Program-made: the position numbers and the translations under genes | Notes under the pieces: model-generated | What the model saw: only the letters and a program-made list of their open reading frames with translations | The model's database searches: none | What the model was told of the DNA's origin: nothing | Part shown: piece by piece, positions 11,690-23,877 of the stretch | How positions within the stretch are numbered: position 1 is the stretch's first letter | Layout of the letters: each line of letters opens with the position of its first letter | Assembly (NCBI GenBank): GCA_027627225.1 | Contig: CM051029.1 | Span: forward strand, 5,872,954 to 5,936,953 | Source: Congeria kusceri | Taxonomy: Eukaryota; Mollusca; Bivalvia; Myida; Dreissenidae | Direction of reading: 5' to 3' | Length of the DNA: 64,000 nucleotides

Positions 11690-13499
11690 TCAGAATCCTT
11701 CCGAATAGAGCAGGGGACGCGGCAAGGAAGTATCTGCGCGCCGTTCTATTACAACGTGTACGTCAACGCTCTTCTGGACGAGCTGCAAGCCTCCCAACAC
11801 GGACTACGGATCGGCGACCTTAAGCTAAGCTCTCCAACCAAAGCGGACGATATTGTCCTACTATCCACCTTCCGACGTGGCTTAAATGAGCTGCTGAACA
11901 TTTGCTACAGATATGCGAACACTTGGCGCTACCTGTATAATCCATCAAAATGTGCGGCTTCAGTCTTGCGCAGGAGAAAAGTCATCGTGTCCAATCCCCC
12001 GCCGGCAAAGTACGGAAACACGATTATCCCAGAGACTGATGTGTACAAGCATCTCGGAATAATGCAATCCTCAAATGGTAAACATCCACACGACGTTGAT
12101 GTCCTGAAACGCAAATACGGGGTACTTATCTCTATCTCTAACGGGAAAAGTGTCCGGTCAAGTAGGTCCAAATCCGGCTACGGCAATGAAGCTGTATTAC
12201 ACGTGTGTCTTACCGAGGACATTGTTTGGTTGCGAACTTTGGAACAGTCTTACAAGCTCTGATATTCAGCAGCTAGAAGTGGCCCATCATTTCTGCTTGA
12301 ACAGAGCCCAGTGCATACCCTACCTCACCAGATCAGACATGGCGACAGGTCTAGTTGGAAGTACCTCGCTGGAAGCTAACGTTTTACGGCTCACTGTGTC
12401 GAGCTCCAGCGCATAGCCTTGCCAGACAGCTTCTGTTAATTAGACTTTTTCAAACAGGTACTGTGCATCGTCAAAACTAGGATTTGTCCCAGATATACTT
12501 CGTATTCTTGAAAAATACGGACTTCAGTAGTATACGTCAAACTTCACAAATGATAATTTTCCAAGCAAATATTCTTGGAAACCAACGTGTAAGACAGCCG
12601 TCTACAACCGCGAAGCGACCTTGTGGAAAGAAAGAATGGACTCTTGCTCTGACTTTGACCTATTCAAGCAAGTCCATCCACAGCTGCGTCTATCTAGTGT
12701 GTGGTCCGTTGCATGAGCCCGTCCCGAGAGTCTGACCCTCATGAAACTTTTGGCGTGTCTGTTCTTTTAGCGGCCACCAGAGCAGTCGACGGAGTGCCGC
12801 AGGTGTCATCGACACTGCAACAGGGAACTCCAGCACCTGATGTTCAAGTGCGACTCGAGCGACCACGTTCTAAAACGCCGCGCGTTCATGGATCGTGTGA
12901 AAACTTTCGGTACCCCCTCTACGACCTACTCATTGTGATTCCAAACCAGACATTTGTACAGTACATCCTTGGTAAAATCGACGACGACCTGACCAGCGTA
13001 CTAGATGTAGCGGTCTACCCTGACTTTCTTATACAATGTGCTAAATTGTGCAGTAACTTATACCAAATGTAACTGAACAAAACACGCCAGTCCTCACGTA
13101 AACGACAGTAACGAACGTATTAAAACGATTAACGATAATTCGATTTGTGTTGATCCTAAAACAGTGGATTCTATTTTCGCTTTCGATGAATCTTCATGTT
13201 CGATGTAAATAGGACATAACATTTATCGCATACGTGCATTGTCATCGTAAGAACATTTGCTCTTAAATACCACTTAAGATCAAACTACTTCACTGTTATA
13301 AAACTGACCTACGTTCTTATATGCTTCGATGCACATTACAATCTCTGACGATTATATATTGCGACGCTTCGTGTGTATAATTTACTTAAACTCTATTATT
13401 ATGCAATTGTATATATGTTTCTGTTTACCATGTTCCATGTATGTGTATTATTTTTTGTACATCTCCAGAAAATGGAGGAAATAAAGCTATATATATATC
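11690..13499 (+). mobile_element. Second LINE remnant: C-terminal RT half, zinc knuckle and 3' UTR, multiply frameshifted
   Basis: The frame opening at 11690 reads EQGTRQGS, the RT motif-B region, then an ADDIVLLS catalytic box preceded by Lys where Tyr or Phe is usual (about 11841), then an NPSKCA segment. The frame changes near 12170 (CVLPRTLFGCELWN segment) and again more than once before the ECRRCH...H...C knuckle (about 12794-12860) and the C-terminus ending at 13072. The 3' end has a CTCCAgaaaaTGGAG hairpin followed by GAAATAAAGC and a TA-rich tail (about 13464-13498). It lacks endonuclease and N-terminal RT, so it is 5' truncated and inactive. Sequence and tail differ from the element at 1324, so it is a different family. 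Confidence 0.8.
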
Positions 13500-14188
13500 A
13501 TAAGATTTTATTAACTGAAATTCTGATGTCAGTACATTGAAAATAATATACAATAAGTACGGTAATTTGTACAACTCGTGTAGTAGAAAAGCACCATTCA
13601 TTAAGTACGCACACACTATTCATCATTACAAATATTCGACATGTAGGCCTATATATTATATATAGGCAACATCGCTTTTCTCTTAATATAAGTCGATGAA
13701 ATTGTTTGGGTCAGTTTCCATAACACAAGTTTCGCAACGGATAGAAATAACTCTAGATTAATCTTTATCATAGGAATATCTAGTTAAACGGTTCTTATGT
13801 TTTTAGCTAGTATAATACATAGACAATATAAATCTTTATCTGGTTGTTGCATTGTCAGTTAAATGACACATGGAAAGATTACAAAACGTACACGTCTTAT
13901 ATCTGTAAGAGATCGCATTATCAATATAAACACTCAACAAGTTTTCTAATTGGTCATTTTTAATTTTTGATTTTCTGACAACTGAATCGACGAAATTACA
14001 TAAAATTTTGGGCAATTGTATGTGTCGTACTTAACTATTCATGTATACATTTCTTAACTATTCATACTGATCATTAACGGGTCGGTCATTGTCGCAATTC
14101 CGGTTCGAGTTCCTCGTGCAGAACATGGCAACAATTCACATGTACTCGTTTTGTCTTTCGTACATCCGCTCGACATAAAACATTCAAA
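13500..14188. other. Intergenic; nothing recognised
   Basis: AT-rich, with no exon-like frame or clear repeat. Confidence 0.4.
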
Positions 14189-14325
14189 ATGGCAAGAATA
14201 AACATTGCAGAACGTGGACAGGCGGTTGGAATGATTAAAGCCGGAACGTTTTTAAGACGGCTATGTTTAACAAATTTAAATTTATCCACTTTAACAAACG
14301 ATACCTCTCTAGGACGGCAATACAA
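14189..14325 (+). pseudogene. Possible N-terminal fragment of a Tc1/mariner-like transposase
   Basis: An ATG opens MARINIAERGQAVGMIKAG, which resembles the first helix of Tc1/mariner paired-like HTH domains (ERGQ..GM..AG). Similarity fades after about 20 residues, and the frame then runs into the (TG)n tract. No DDE region follows. This rests on one short motif. Confidence 0.3.
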
Positions 14326-14326
14326 G

Positions 14327-14328
<2 letters not shown>

Positions 14329-14419
<91 letters not shown>

Positions 14420-14453
14420 GTGTGTGTGTGCGTGTGCGTGTGTGTGTGTGTGT
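14329..14453. repeat. (TG)n microsatellite, about 62 units
   Basis: Almost pure TG with three CG interruptions near the right end. It gives long spurious Val-Cys frames. Confidence 0.98.
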
Positions 14454-15920
14454 TGCGACCGCTATTTATTGACCATTGTTAAGGCTGAGTGTGTGCACTA
14501 TTTTTGATGGCAAACGATCATTCATGAAATGTGCAAATTCTGATATACTGAATCGACTATGTTTAAAATTGGTATTCTAGTGCAGACAATGTTGTTTTTT
14601 TAACATGAATGCTAAGTGGATTATAATCTAGGGATTATTCTGAAGTTCAAGACAGAACAACACCTGGGGGACGTTCCATCAACAGTTGTACCACCAGTCG
14701 TTCGTGTTCGCTACCGTAACGGCTAATATAAATTGCTACGCTCGTTTCCTGGGACGAAGCTTAACGTCCGATTAAATACATTTGAAACTTAACTTTTTCC
14801 ACTGGGATTAGGCAGCCGCATATGTACGTACTTGTGTTTTGTCAAAGTAGTCAGTCAAACACAATTAAACAGTCTGAACACAAACTAATTTCATGCGACC
14901 GATAATATTGTAACTCCAATTCGGAAACGAACTAAATAGTTAGCCGAAGCAATACATACACTCGCATTATTGCTCAAATATCAATTAGAGAGTGAAAACT
15001 TATAATTTGTGTTCTTGTCTTTGCAAAAACAACAACAACAAAAAACAAAAACAAATGTTTAAAATGTAATAAAACTAAATACATTGATATCTACGAGTAA
15101 ACTAAGTACGAATAATAAAAACAGAGGCGAATCACAGGCATCGTTTCGATTTATCTCTTTAAATGTATTATCAGTTGCATACCACACAAGTAATTAATTA
15201 TTATATAGGATAAAATTCGTACATCAACCATCATTATTGTGTGCTTAAATTAAATTACAACCCATTTCCTCAACTTAAGAATAATGCGCTACCATGATAT
15301 CATTTTAAATTTAGATACGTTCCGATATTTCCGTTGAAGACATTTTCTAGTTTATGTCGTCGTATATATATGTATAGAGAATTTTCGATTTCGTTTATGC
15401 AAACTCATTTATGTATCATCCTTATCAACTCGTACATATATCTTGATACATAAGTCACATACTTCAATCAATACACTGCACAACTGATTTAAACCCAAAC
15501 CTGGATATATAGGATTTAGTAAGAGTTGTAATATAATACGAGATCAGGAAATGTTTTAGTAAGCGAGTTTAATAAAGTCGTGTATAAAATGACAAGTTAC
15601 CGATTTTGTTCATCACATTCTCAAACCGCGTAATATTGCAGCTTTACTCACTTCGTTACAGTTTCTGACCTAAATATATTGACAGCCAAATTACTTCGCC
15701 CGAAATTCATCGTTGCGCTTAAAATTAATTCTGAATATAATCGACAAACGTGTAAATATTTCGTCTTATTTAATTTCGCAAATGCCTTAAAAGGGTCAAA
15801 GAGTGATATCATTTAGCAATGTTAATGTTATTAGGTTCAAGAAATGAGTAATACAAGGGATATAAATACAAAACATGTATACACTTTGCTACATTATAAG
15901 AATGTTGAAAAAAAATAAAA
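14454..15920. other. Intergenic; nothing recognised
   Basis: AT-rich. Only short chance frames. Confidence 0.4.
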
Positions 15921-16016
15921 AAACCTGTGTGGGTATCGAACTCACGACGCTGGAGTCGTCAGAACACATGCCAATACTAGACAGCGCTGTAACCAACCGG
16001 ACTATTCTGACTTGCG
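15921..16016 (-). repeat. tRNA-like SINE head (A-box and B-box)
   Basis: On the minus strand TAGTCCGGTTGGTTA matches a pol III A box and GAGTTCGATACCC a B box with a near-complete T-arm. The acceptor arms do not pair, so it is not a functional tRNA. The GTCAG...AATA...GCGCTGT order is also seen at 48587-48660, suggesting the same SINE-like family. Confidence 0.4.
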
Positions 16017-16629
16017 AAAATGAATGAGCGTTCTATGCTTACATAAGATAAATACAAATCGGACGTCAAAGTGTAAACAAGAAAAAGGCCAAACTAACAC
16101 ATCCTCAATTATATAATGCTTTTTTTTTCTCAGAATGCAGACACTCTTTTTCCACTGTATGTTAATTAGTTTATTATATGTCAATATTAATATAATTTTT
16201 TCTGAATTTTACTGCAATTCCCCCTTCGGAGCCCTTTTCGTTGACATAGTCCCTTTAAAAACATTGATGGATAATATTTGCATTAATATCGAACAACACG
16301 AATAAATAGCAACCAAACAAACTATCAACCGCAGAAATGTTGGTGACTTCAGACTTGCAATGTATGACGTATATAAATAAGTGATGAGTCTAGCCAATGA
16401 AAATGCTTGAAAAAATATTTTAAACATTTGCATGTAAGGGTTGAACTTTAAACTCAAGTATTGTTTTTCACAGTTGTCGTTTTCATGTTGTTGTTTTTTT
16501 TTTTCACAGATGTATTATCATTATATTAACATAGCAAAACATTTATTTTATGATCGTTTGATGATAAAATCAAATATAACATATTCAATAAGCGTATAAT
16601 GCAACTATTAAAACAGCAAATCCGACCAT

Positions 16630-16678
16630 CGTGTAATAATAATAATAATAATAATAATAAAAATAATAATAATAGTAA
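16630..16678. repeat. (AAT)n microsatellite
   Basis: About 15 trinucleotide units with a few substitutions. Confidence 0.9.
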
Positions 16679-16799
16679 CACTACTTTTTGTATTATGGTA
16701 AACCACGTTATTGCTCTATATTTCAATACATGTATAACTTCGCAGCTGTATAAGCGTTTACTAACTGCTTTATATCGCACATTTACCAATTAAATTGTA

Positions 16800-18150
16800 A
16801 CGAATGATTGCTGGTTTAATAAAGCCAATGAATTAGACAACAATGTCCACAAATAAGACCAAACGCCACATACCTTGTTGTACACAAGTGGCGCATATCA
16901 ATAAACATCCAATATGGTATATACTCATTATATAGTGGTTTGTAAACACAGTGTAGTAATAATATGTTTAACAAAAGTGTCTCAATTTATCTTGCCACTG
17001 CATTACTAAATAATCGTTTGTGAAACTCGTCTCTCTACATGGATATAAGACATATCAATAGAGTACGAATATCGATAAAATAATCACATGCAATAATACA
17101 ACTACCCCATTTATTTTTACTTCCGTGTATATGTTAATATGTTTAAGATTAGAATGTTATCAGAATATGTTTATTTTAAATTAGCTAGCACAAATGGTAA
17201 TCAACATTTGACATAGCGACATATGAAAGTTAACAGTTAAATATTCGTTTTTGAAATTGTTTAAACGTTAAATGGCACGTTTTTAATTAAACAAAAGCAT
17301 ACATAACGTAACAGAGCTGTTAAATAGGTTTTTGTTATACTCATACATATACACCTTTATATCCTCGTTTCATCTCACACGCGTATTCGTTACATGAAAG
17401 ACATACTTCTATAGGCTATATTCACACATTTACCAGGATTTATAGAGATCCAAATAAGTCCTAAATATCGAGATACTTCTACTGCAGAAGATTTTACAAC
17501 CAAGTAATCCAAACAAATACGTATCGACGATAGAACGTGTACGTGTATACCATTATCGTGTCATAATATTTCAAAAAATCACGGTCGATTTATGACATTT
17601 TCAAACTTTCAAATTGTTTACTTTTATTTGTGAAATATGCTTAGGACGTTGAATTGCCAGCAACGTGTTGATTATCCATACGGTGTGTTGCCTGATGAAG
17701 TACTCGAATACTCACGGAAAGCAGTTATGTATGTAAAGGTTTCATATTTATTGTATTCTGTCAAATCTAAAACAAACAAAAAATGCTCCGTGACTTGTGT
17801 TTATAAGGTGAAATGCATTTTTTTATTTTTTTTCATTACTTATTATTATATCATAACCATTCTTAACGTATACCACCACGTTAATACAGTGCAGTTCGCA
17901 TATTTACACATAGCAATATTCAGGTTTTTCACATCAATATTATAAATGCATCCTGGCTTAATTGCAAGGTCATATTTCTGTATGATGTTGAGCAGTTCTT
18001 GTTGATGACATTTGGATTTGCAGACATTGAACGAGATATTTTAAGACGTGTCGGTTTTGTTATATTCAAATTAGGCCACCTAGACATAAAGCCATAAAAC
18101 CAATCAAAACCTAAGGTTTGCGACTTGTCTTATTCCTACATCTCTTTCCT
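16800..18150. other. Intergenic; no gene supported
   Basis: A 102-codon plus-strand frame at 17637 has no recognisable domain and becomes low-complexity Phe/Tyr/Ile. I do not call it a gene. Confidence 0.35.
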
Positions 18151-18417
18151 TCAAAAGCCAAACTCCAATTCAGCCATGGTTTGCAGATGGTTAGCTAAGA
18201 ACGCTTCATTTTCCTGACTACACACAGTCGATGGCCTAAACCTCAATGTATATATTTCGACCCTGCCTTTTTCACAATCTTTTAATGTGGTAATAGGCTC
18301 TAGAAACACCGCGGCAGCTCTCTCAACAGGTATACAATCCTCTTCCACTGCTCGGTATGCCTCTTTCAAATATATACATTCATACTTTCTGTTCGGACCT
18401 CTAGTAGAACACTTACG
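18151..18417 (-). pseudogene. psq/Tigger-type (pogo-like) transposase N-terminal fragment
   Basis: The minus strand is open from 18417 to a stop at 18151. It reads RKY...LKEAYRAVEED, VERAAAVFLEPITTLKD, GRVEIYTL, then FLANHLQTMAELEFGF. This matches the layout of psq/CENP-B-like HTH regions of Tigger-type transposases: a basic start, LKEAL.AV, an AA..F.VP..TL.D recognition helix, GRV, then an EE..L..HL..MA segment. The usual GVP before TTL is LEP here. No DDE domain follows, so it is a terminal fragment. No host gene context suggests domestication. Confidence 0.6.
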
Positions 18418-18989
18418 CTAGAATACGCCCGGACATTTGTATTTGCATTCGTGAAAATACTGTCTTTATTGATTAAACATCTTTATGAAGAATAAAACAC
18501 ATGTAAGCAATACTTAAACTGTTGTCACTTTTTTACTGTACTACAGCTGGACATAATAGTCACGTTACTTCTATGGTATGAACGGTGTGTAAAGCAAACG
18601 AACTGTCAAACTATGGAAACAATCGGACATAATTTATGACTTTTAAATTTACATTCTTGAATCGTGATATTTAAATATATTTTATTAAGTTGAAATAGAT
18701 AAAAAAATCTGTGTTTTAACTTCAGTATGTATAGTTTCCGCTCTTATTGGCTATAATTAAGGATTATTTGAACTGGATACACAAATCTGTGTTTAAACAT
18801 ACGTATGCTTATTTACCGCTCTTATTGCTATGATAACTTAAATTAGGCCATCGTTGACTGAACTGGTGTATCAAATTTAAATAACGCGTGACTTCCGACG
18901 AGCATGCGAAATACGTGTGTTTATACCGGAAAATGCCTTTGCTCGAACACTGTTTTGTTTTGTTAGCTGAATCGTCGCGGCTAAACATT
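18418..18989. other. Intergenic, with a weak about 80-bp duplication
   Basis: AAATCTGTGTTT...CCGCTCTTATTG occurs at about 18705 and 18786. Nothing else recognised. Confidence 0.4.
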
Positions 18990-20495
18990 ATAAACGGAAT
19001 TCAGAATGTAATAGTGGTCCTCTACACAGATTGTTTAAAGTATGCTCGTGGGGTAAAAAGTGACCACGCCCCGGGGTCACATGTCTTACAAAGATTTAAA
19101 TAGTTAATTGATTTAAAACATCTTCCCATCTGAAACCATAAGACCCAGAGGTTTTGCATGGTGTAAAGAATTATGTAGTGGTCCTCTACAAAGATTGTTC
19201 AAATTATGCCCCTGGGGTAAAAATGGCCACGCCCTGGTGGTCATATGATTTCAATAGGCTTTATAGCAAGTGGGTTTAAATATCGTCTCCTCTGAAACCG
19301 CAAGGCCTAGAAGTTTCATACTGGGCTTGAAACAGTGTAAAGTAGTCCTTTACAAAGGTGGCTCAAATTATGACAATGGGATCAAAACTGGCCACGCCCC
19401 GGGGGTCACATGGTTTATAAAGACTTAAATAGCAAAACTGCTTTTGACATCTTATCCTCTGAAACCGCAGGGCCTAGAGGTTTAGTATTTATAAGAATCA
19501 AGGTATAGTGGTTCTCTACAAAGATTGTTCATATGCCCATAGGTTTAAAACTGACCACGGCCTGGCGGGCACATGGTTTACAGAGACTTAAAAGCAAAAT
19601 TGCATTAAATATTTTCACCTCTGAAACCGCAAGGTCCAGAGGAGGTGTAACATTGTATTGTAGTTTTTTACGAAGATTATTTAAATATTACCCTGCGGTA
19701 AAAAGTGACCACGTCCCTGGCATCAGATGGTTTATATAGACTTAAATAGCAAACTGACTTTAAAAAGCTTGCCCTCTGAAACCGCAAGGCCAAGAGATAT
19801 TTTGGTATGTACAATACTATAGTGGTCCTATACCAAGATAGTTCTTAGGGTAAAAAGAAGCTAGGCCCCTACGGCACATGTTTTCTTTTATGTCAAGTGG
19901 ACTTTATAAATCTTCTTCTCGGAAACAGCAGGGCCCAACGATTTTGTATTTGGCCTGAAACATTGTATACTTGTCCTTTACAAAGATTGTTCAAATTATG
20001 CCCCTGTGGTAAAAAGAAGCCTCGCCCAGGGGTCACATATTTTCTAAAGACTTATACTGCAGGTGGAACTTAAAATTCTTCTCCTCTGTAACAACAAGGT
20101 CAAGTGAGTTCGTATTTTATATGTGACATTTTATAATGGTCCTCAACACAGATCGTTCATATTTTGCCATGGTCATGCCCTAAATTATGCCCCCTGGGGA
20201 AAAAAGAAGCCAAGCACCCGGGGTTTCTCGGTTTCTATAAACATGTATGGCAAGAGGACTTTGAAAATATTCTCCTTTGGTACTGCAAAGCCCAGAGGTT
20301 TAATATTAGACATGTAACATGGTATATTGGTCCTCTGCAAAGATTTTTCAAATTATGCCACTGGGGTCAAATGGCCACGCCACAGGCTTCACATGGTTTA
20401 TATAGACTTTAATAGGAAACTGACGTGAAAACACTTCTCCTCTGAAACCACAAACCCCAGATCTTAATACTCGGGTGGGAACTATAGGGCCACCA
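18990..20495 (+). repeat. About 160-bp tandem repeat, nine degenerate copies
   Basis: Each unit has the order GGTCCTCTACAAAGATTGTT, ATTATGCCCCTGGGGT, GGCCACGCCC, GGGGTCACATG, CTCCTCTGAAACCGCAAG. The CCACGCCC anchors fall near 19064, 19228, 19391, 19553, 19708, 19859, 20020, 20213 and 20374, about 150-190 bp apart. Units of this size form the core of some bivalve non-autonomous elements. Frames inside are artefacts. Confidence 0.9.
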
Positions 20496-21919
20496 GGGCA
20501 TCTTGTTTGAAAATAAAACTGCCCTTTGTTCACCGAAGATACGCATGCGTATAAAAGGACGAACTGATAAAGTTTATCTGTTTAATATACACTTATCTTT
20601 TTTTAATATTACAAGAAGACGAGTATGTGCATGTATATTAATTGTTTAATAATTCAGTATTAAGTATTTTAAGGAAGATTACGTCACTAAATATGATAGC
20701 GTAAATTTCATGTACATTTATCATGATACGTTTGATATGTAACCGTATTTTTGAGATAGTTTATGAAAAAATAAGATTTAAAAACTAAAACGAAAATGAT
20801 AGAGTTAAATATAACGCAAACGTTGCTTGAAAAACGCATATATATTATACATATAATATACATGTAAGAATGTTATATAAGTATACAGATACTGATACAG
20901 TCAATAGCGGATGAATATGTTGTGGGGTAAAATGCAAGTTAAACACAATGGCTTCATTAATATGTCGAATATCCAAATAAACATAGCAAATACTATATAG
21001 AGTCAGACATAAACAATAATTATATTCTATCAATAACACAGTTTTCAAGTAACTACCAGTACACACATATAAATACATGCTTCGCCATGAAAACAGTTGT
21101 TGATAAACTTGCAGAATATATATGTAAAATATATATACACAAACTAAGTTAGATAAGACTGAATGTAACAATGACATAACAGAGTCCTTGATTACAAATG
21201 AATGGATTTTATTTTGTCAGCTACTTTCAGTCACTGTACACTTGTTTCATATGAATACTTGAACAGGTAAACTTGGTATGCTTTTGCATTGTTCAGTAGT
21301 CCCAGACTAATCATGAGTTTGCATACACCAGAAATCTATCGACATTCTCCTGTATGAACTCATGGCAAAACCGGTACTGTGCTTGAACAAACATTTCATG
21401 AATGTAATGAAAATTGTGTATGATTAAATTAAGTATCTTCTATGGTAACTAAGAGGGTTACGCGTATAAGGTCACGTACGTTATATTTACTTTACATAAG
21501 AAACATATGGACTTAGTATATGCCTAAATGTTTTTATATCACTGTTAAATACATAATTCTCAACAAGTAATAAGGACCACTTGTTAAACAGGGGTTTGTT
21601 CTTCATTTGTGTATTTATTAGGATAACTATTAATTTATTATTGAGTCATGTACTTACACTTTGTCGTTTCGTAATTCATTTATCGACTGACACATAATAC
21701 AACAGTTGTTAACGTGCCTTATACAATTTTGTCTAATAGTAAATAAAATGAATAACATAATAGTGTCTTTAAATAGTAAATCATTTAAATGTCGATTATA
21801 TTTCATTTTAATCCACATTATTTTTAATAATTTGCAATGGGCCTAGTACTCATGTTTGAAATATGAATTGTCTTGGCATGACTAAAATGGGATTTAATAC
21901 CTCGTTTTGTATGACTTGC
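20496..21919. other. Intergenic; no gene recognised
   Basis: AT-rich, no exon-like frames. Confidence 0.4.
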
Positions 21920-22000
21920 TCTCTTCTTCGCCTGATCACTCGTTCATGAGGCATCACAGAACAGCCACCAGACCACTGCGGCTGTAACCGTAGCTGGAAT
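21920..22000 (-). pseudogene. Possible decayed catalytic-loop exon of the PTP gene
   Basis: On the minus strand one frame reads YSSYGYSRSGLVAVL, then two TGA stops, then acidic residues. It resembles the PTP signature HCxxGxxRSG with the nucleophilic Cys read as Ser and the His as Tyr, followed by the usual hydrophobic helix. It lies downstream of the PTP exons in the expected order. It is short, so this is tentative. Confidence 0.3.
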
Positions 22001-22331
22001 AAGGGGCTCAATGATTAGCATATGCTCTACCTGTCCAGGTATAATTGTTAGGTATAACAGTATTTTGTTTTGTTTGATTTGGGGTTAACTGCACATTAAA
22101 TGAAGAAAATAATGGTTATCGGCACTGACTCACGATTGGACCTTCAGACGAAGCTTTTCGATTAACATGCTCAGCATTGCGTCTCTCTCTCTCAGACATC
22201 AAATTGTTTAGATCAATTTGTAATTTTAAATATGCGGACTTCGAAACTTACGTGCTGAAAATGAAAGGAATCATAATTTAAAATAGTATTAGCAGATTAA
22301 CTTTCTATGCAATCATAAACATCACAACATA

Positions 22332-22406
22332 ATTCCTTTATTTTATGGTAATACAAATAGATCATGATATTCCTTCATTTTATGGTAATACAAATATATC
22401 ATGTTA
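22332..22406. repeat. 39-bp direct duplication
   Basis: TTTTATGGTAATACAAATA occurs twice, 39 bp apart. Confidence 0.7.
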
Positions 22407-22445
22407 AACCCGTGTTATTCTGGCTTTTGAACCTCGACGATGCGT

Positions 22446-22580
22446 TTAAATCTGACGACAGAAACACGAATATGATTTGTAGTTGTATTGGAGACTACCA
22501 ACGCTGTTAACGGTCCAATAACGGTCCTTTCCGCTCGCTGGCATGAAGGGCTCCACCGAAACATTTAGCAAATCATTCAT
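22446..22580 (-). CDS. PTP gene, tentative fourth exon with early stop
   Basis: Acceptor GTATACAG with a poor pyrimidine tract. The phase fits. It contains SGKDRYWTVNSVGSLQY, like the YWP region of PTPs, then ends at TAA (22446). A one-base shift would keep the frame open for about 24 more codons (IRVSVVRFKRIVEV). Confidence 0.4.
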   Translation of the reverse strand: MNDLLNVSVEPFMPASGKDRYWTVNSVGSLQYNYKSYSCFCRQI

Positions 22581-23383
22581 CTGTATACACATGTCGCCAG
22601 ATATGTACATCATATATAGTAGGACAAAATATACCAAACACTAATACAATGAACGAAACAAAACCATGTAAAGTATCATACATTACCGATGGTGATCATC
22701 TTCTAAATATAACATTCTAGACATATCGTGTAAAATACGAAACCCCATACTTATTTTTAATTATTGTAAATTCTTTACTTTTACCTGGTCACCGAGTGTC
22801 ACAGCTGTCCTAACATAATGGTCATGTAGCAACCGCACGAAATCTGTATCTGAACTTGTTTTCGCTGTCTGGGTTAGGATCAACCTGTCTGCATCTCGAA
22901 ACGTCTATAATATACAATATATAGGAGCCAAAAATCAGGACTATATACACTTTGTGCTACTTTCAACATGACGCTAATTAGTTTTCTAAATGTGTTGGTA
23001 TGTAACACTGTTTACTCACCGAGATGTACACGGCGTTTATATAATCAGTGTGCCCCTTGTTATTCACAGTCATGCTGAGTACAGGGCGATATTTGTCCTC
23101 TACAAAAGACGATGTATTTTGAACGTATAAACCATTTTGCAAATGTATTCATGTATTAAATGAGCGAATACATGTGGTTGAGGAAACATATTTAAAAATG
23201 ATTGTCTCTGAAATAACAATATACATACAATATAGCAATATTAAAAAAACAAGTCCTACCTGGAACAGCGCATGGATCAACATTAGTATTCATATGTTCG
23301 GGTTTTTCGCCATCTAACACATTAATGCAGTCGCCATCTGTTTCGGCTTCATCCAGATCAAGAATGTGAGATTGGCATAACTT
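22446..23383 (-). CDS. Receptor-type protein tyrosine phosphatase gene fragment (four exons)
   Basis: Exons in coding order are 23260-23383, 23020-23099, 22785-22904 and a tentative 22446-22580, with GT-AG borders and compatible phases. The first encodes an acidic juxtamembrane-type segment. The frame then reads EDKYRPVL, TDYINAVYIS, FRDADRLILTQTAKTSSDTDF, and VRLLHDHYVRTAVTLG. This is the N-terminal half of a PTP domain (canonical NRY, DYINA.YI, I.TQ......DF.R). The fourth exon adds a KDRYW segment where PTPs have .YWP, then meets a stop. TQTAKTSSDTDF lacks the usual GP..NTV.DFW, as in divergent or membrane-distal (D2) domains. No ectodomain, TM or intact catalytic Cys is visible, so this is probably a partial or decayed copy. 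It runs the same way as IGR-B but is separate, because IGR-B ends with its own stop at 29022. Confidence 0.65.
22785..22904 (-). CDS. PTP gene exon: FRDADRLILTQ to VTLGDQ
   Basis: Acceptor TATTATAG and donor GTAAAAG. Exactly 40 codons, phase 0-0, uninterrupted. Confidence 0.7.
23020..23099 (-). CDS. PTP gene exon: DKYRPVL to DYINAVYIS
   Basis: Acceptor TTTTGTAG and donor GTGAGT, 80 bp. It holds the phosphatase pTyr-loop-side strand ending in the conserved YINA.YI motif. Confidence 0.7.
23260..23383 (-). CDS. PTP gene exon: juxtamembrane segment
   Basis: Acceptor TTCTACAG and donor GTAGGA. It is 124 bp and ends one base into a Glu codon completed by the next exon. It encodes an acidic Asp/Glu-rich stretch ending DPCAVP. 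Confidence 0.6.
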
Positions 23384-23654
23384 CTGTAGAATATAACAAA
23401 ACGGTAGTTCTTAACAGTTGCATTCAATGCATTAATATTTAATTTATTAAAATAATTAACAAAATTAATCAGATATAATTTAATGAGTTGAATGTGTGGC
23501 GTCTGTTTGCGTCTTATATTAACGCCGTCTTGTACCTAGCGAAACATAATTATATTATACAAATAAAAATAACAATAGATTTTTCGCAAGTGTCTGCCAA
23601 ATTTAAACATACTTCTATTTATGTGTTTTTTAATGTGATTATCAAATGATTAAC

Positions 23655-23877
23655 TGTTAAGTACATGTACAGAAAACACACATGATATTGTTGCCAACAC
23701 TTGCAATTAGAGCGGCAATATTTGCAAAGTTCTATTAATATTAGTTTTTTTATTCGGAAGTCCGTGTTAAGTACATGTACAGAAAACACACATGATGTTG
23801 TTGCCAACACTTGCAATTAGAGCGGCAATATTTTCAAAGTTCTATTAATATTAGTTTTTTTATTCGGAAGTCCGTGT
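23655..23877. repeat. 110-bp tandem duplication
   Basis: Copies start at 23655 and 23765 (TGTTAAGTACATGTACAGAA) and differ at only a few positions. Confidence 0.92.

Noticed and set aside
14189..14482. Long Val-Cys frames
   Set aside because: Direct translation of (TG)n.
17637..17945. 102-codon plus-strand frame
   Set aside because: The first 30 residues look protein-like (YPYGVLPDEVLEYSRK), but no domain is recognised, there is no partner exon, and the remainder is low-complexity Phe/Ile/Tyr.
19533..20533. Several 60-80 codon frames on both strands
   Set aside because: They lie inside the nine-copy about 160-bp repeat and change with each copy.
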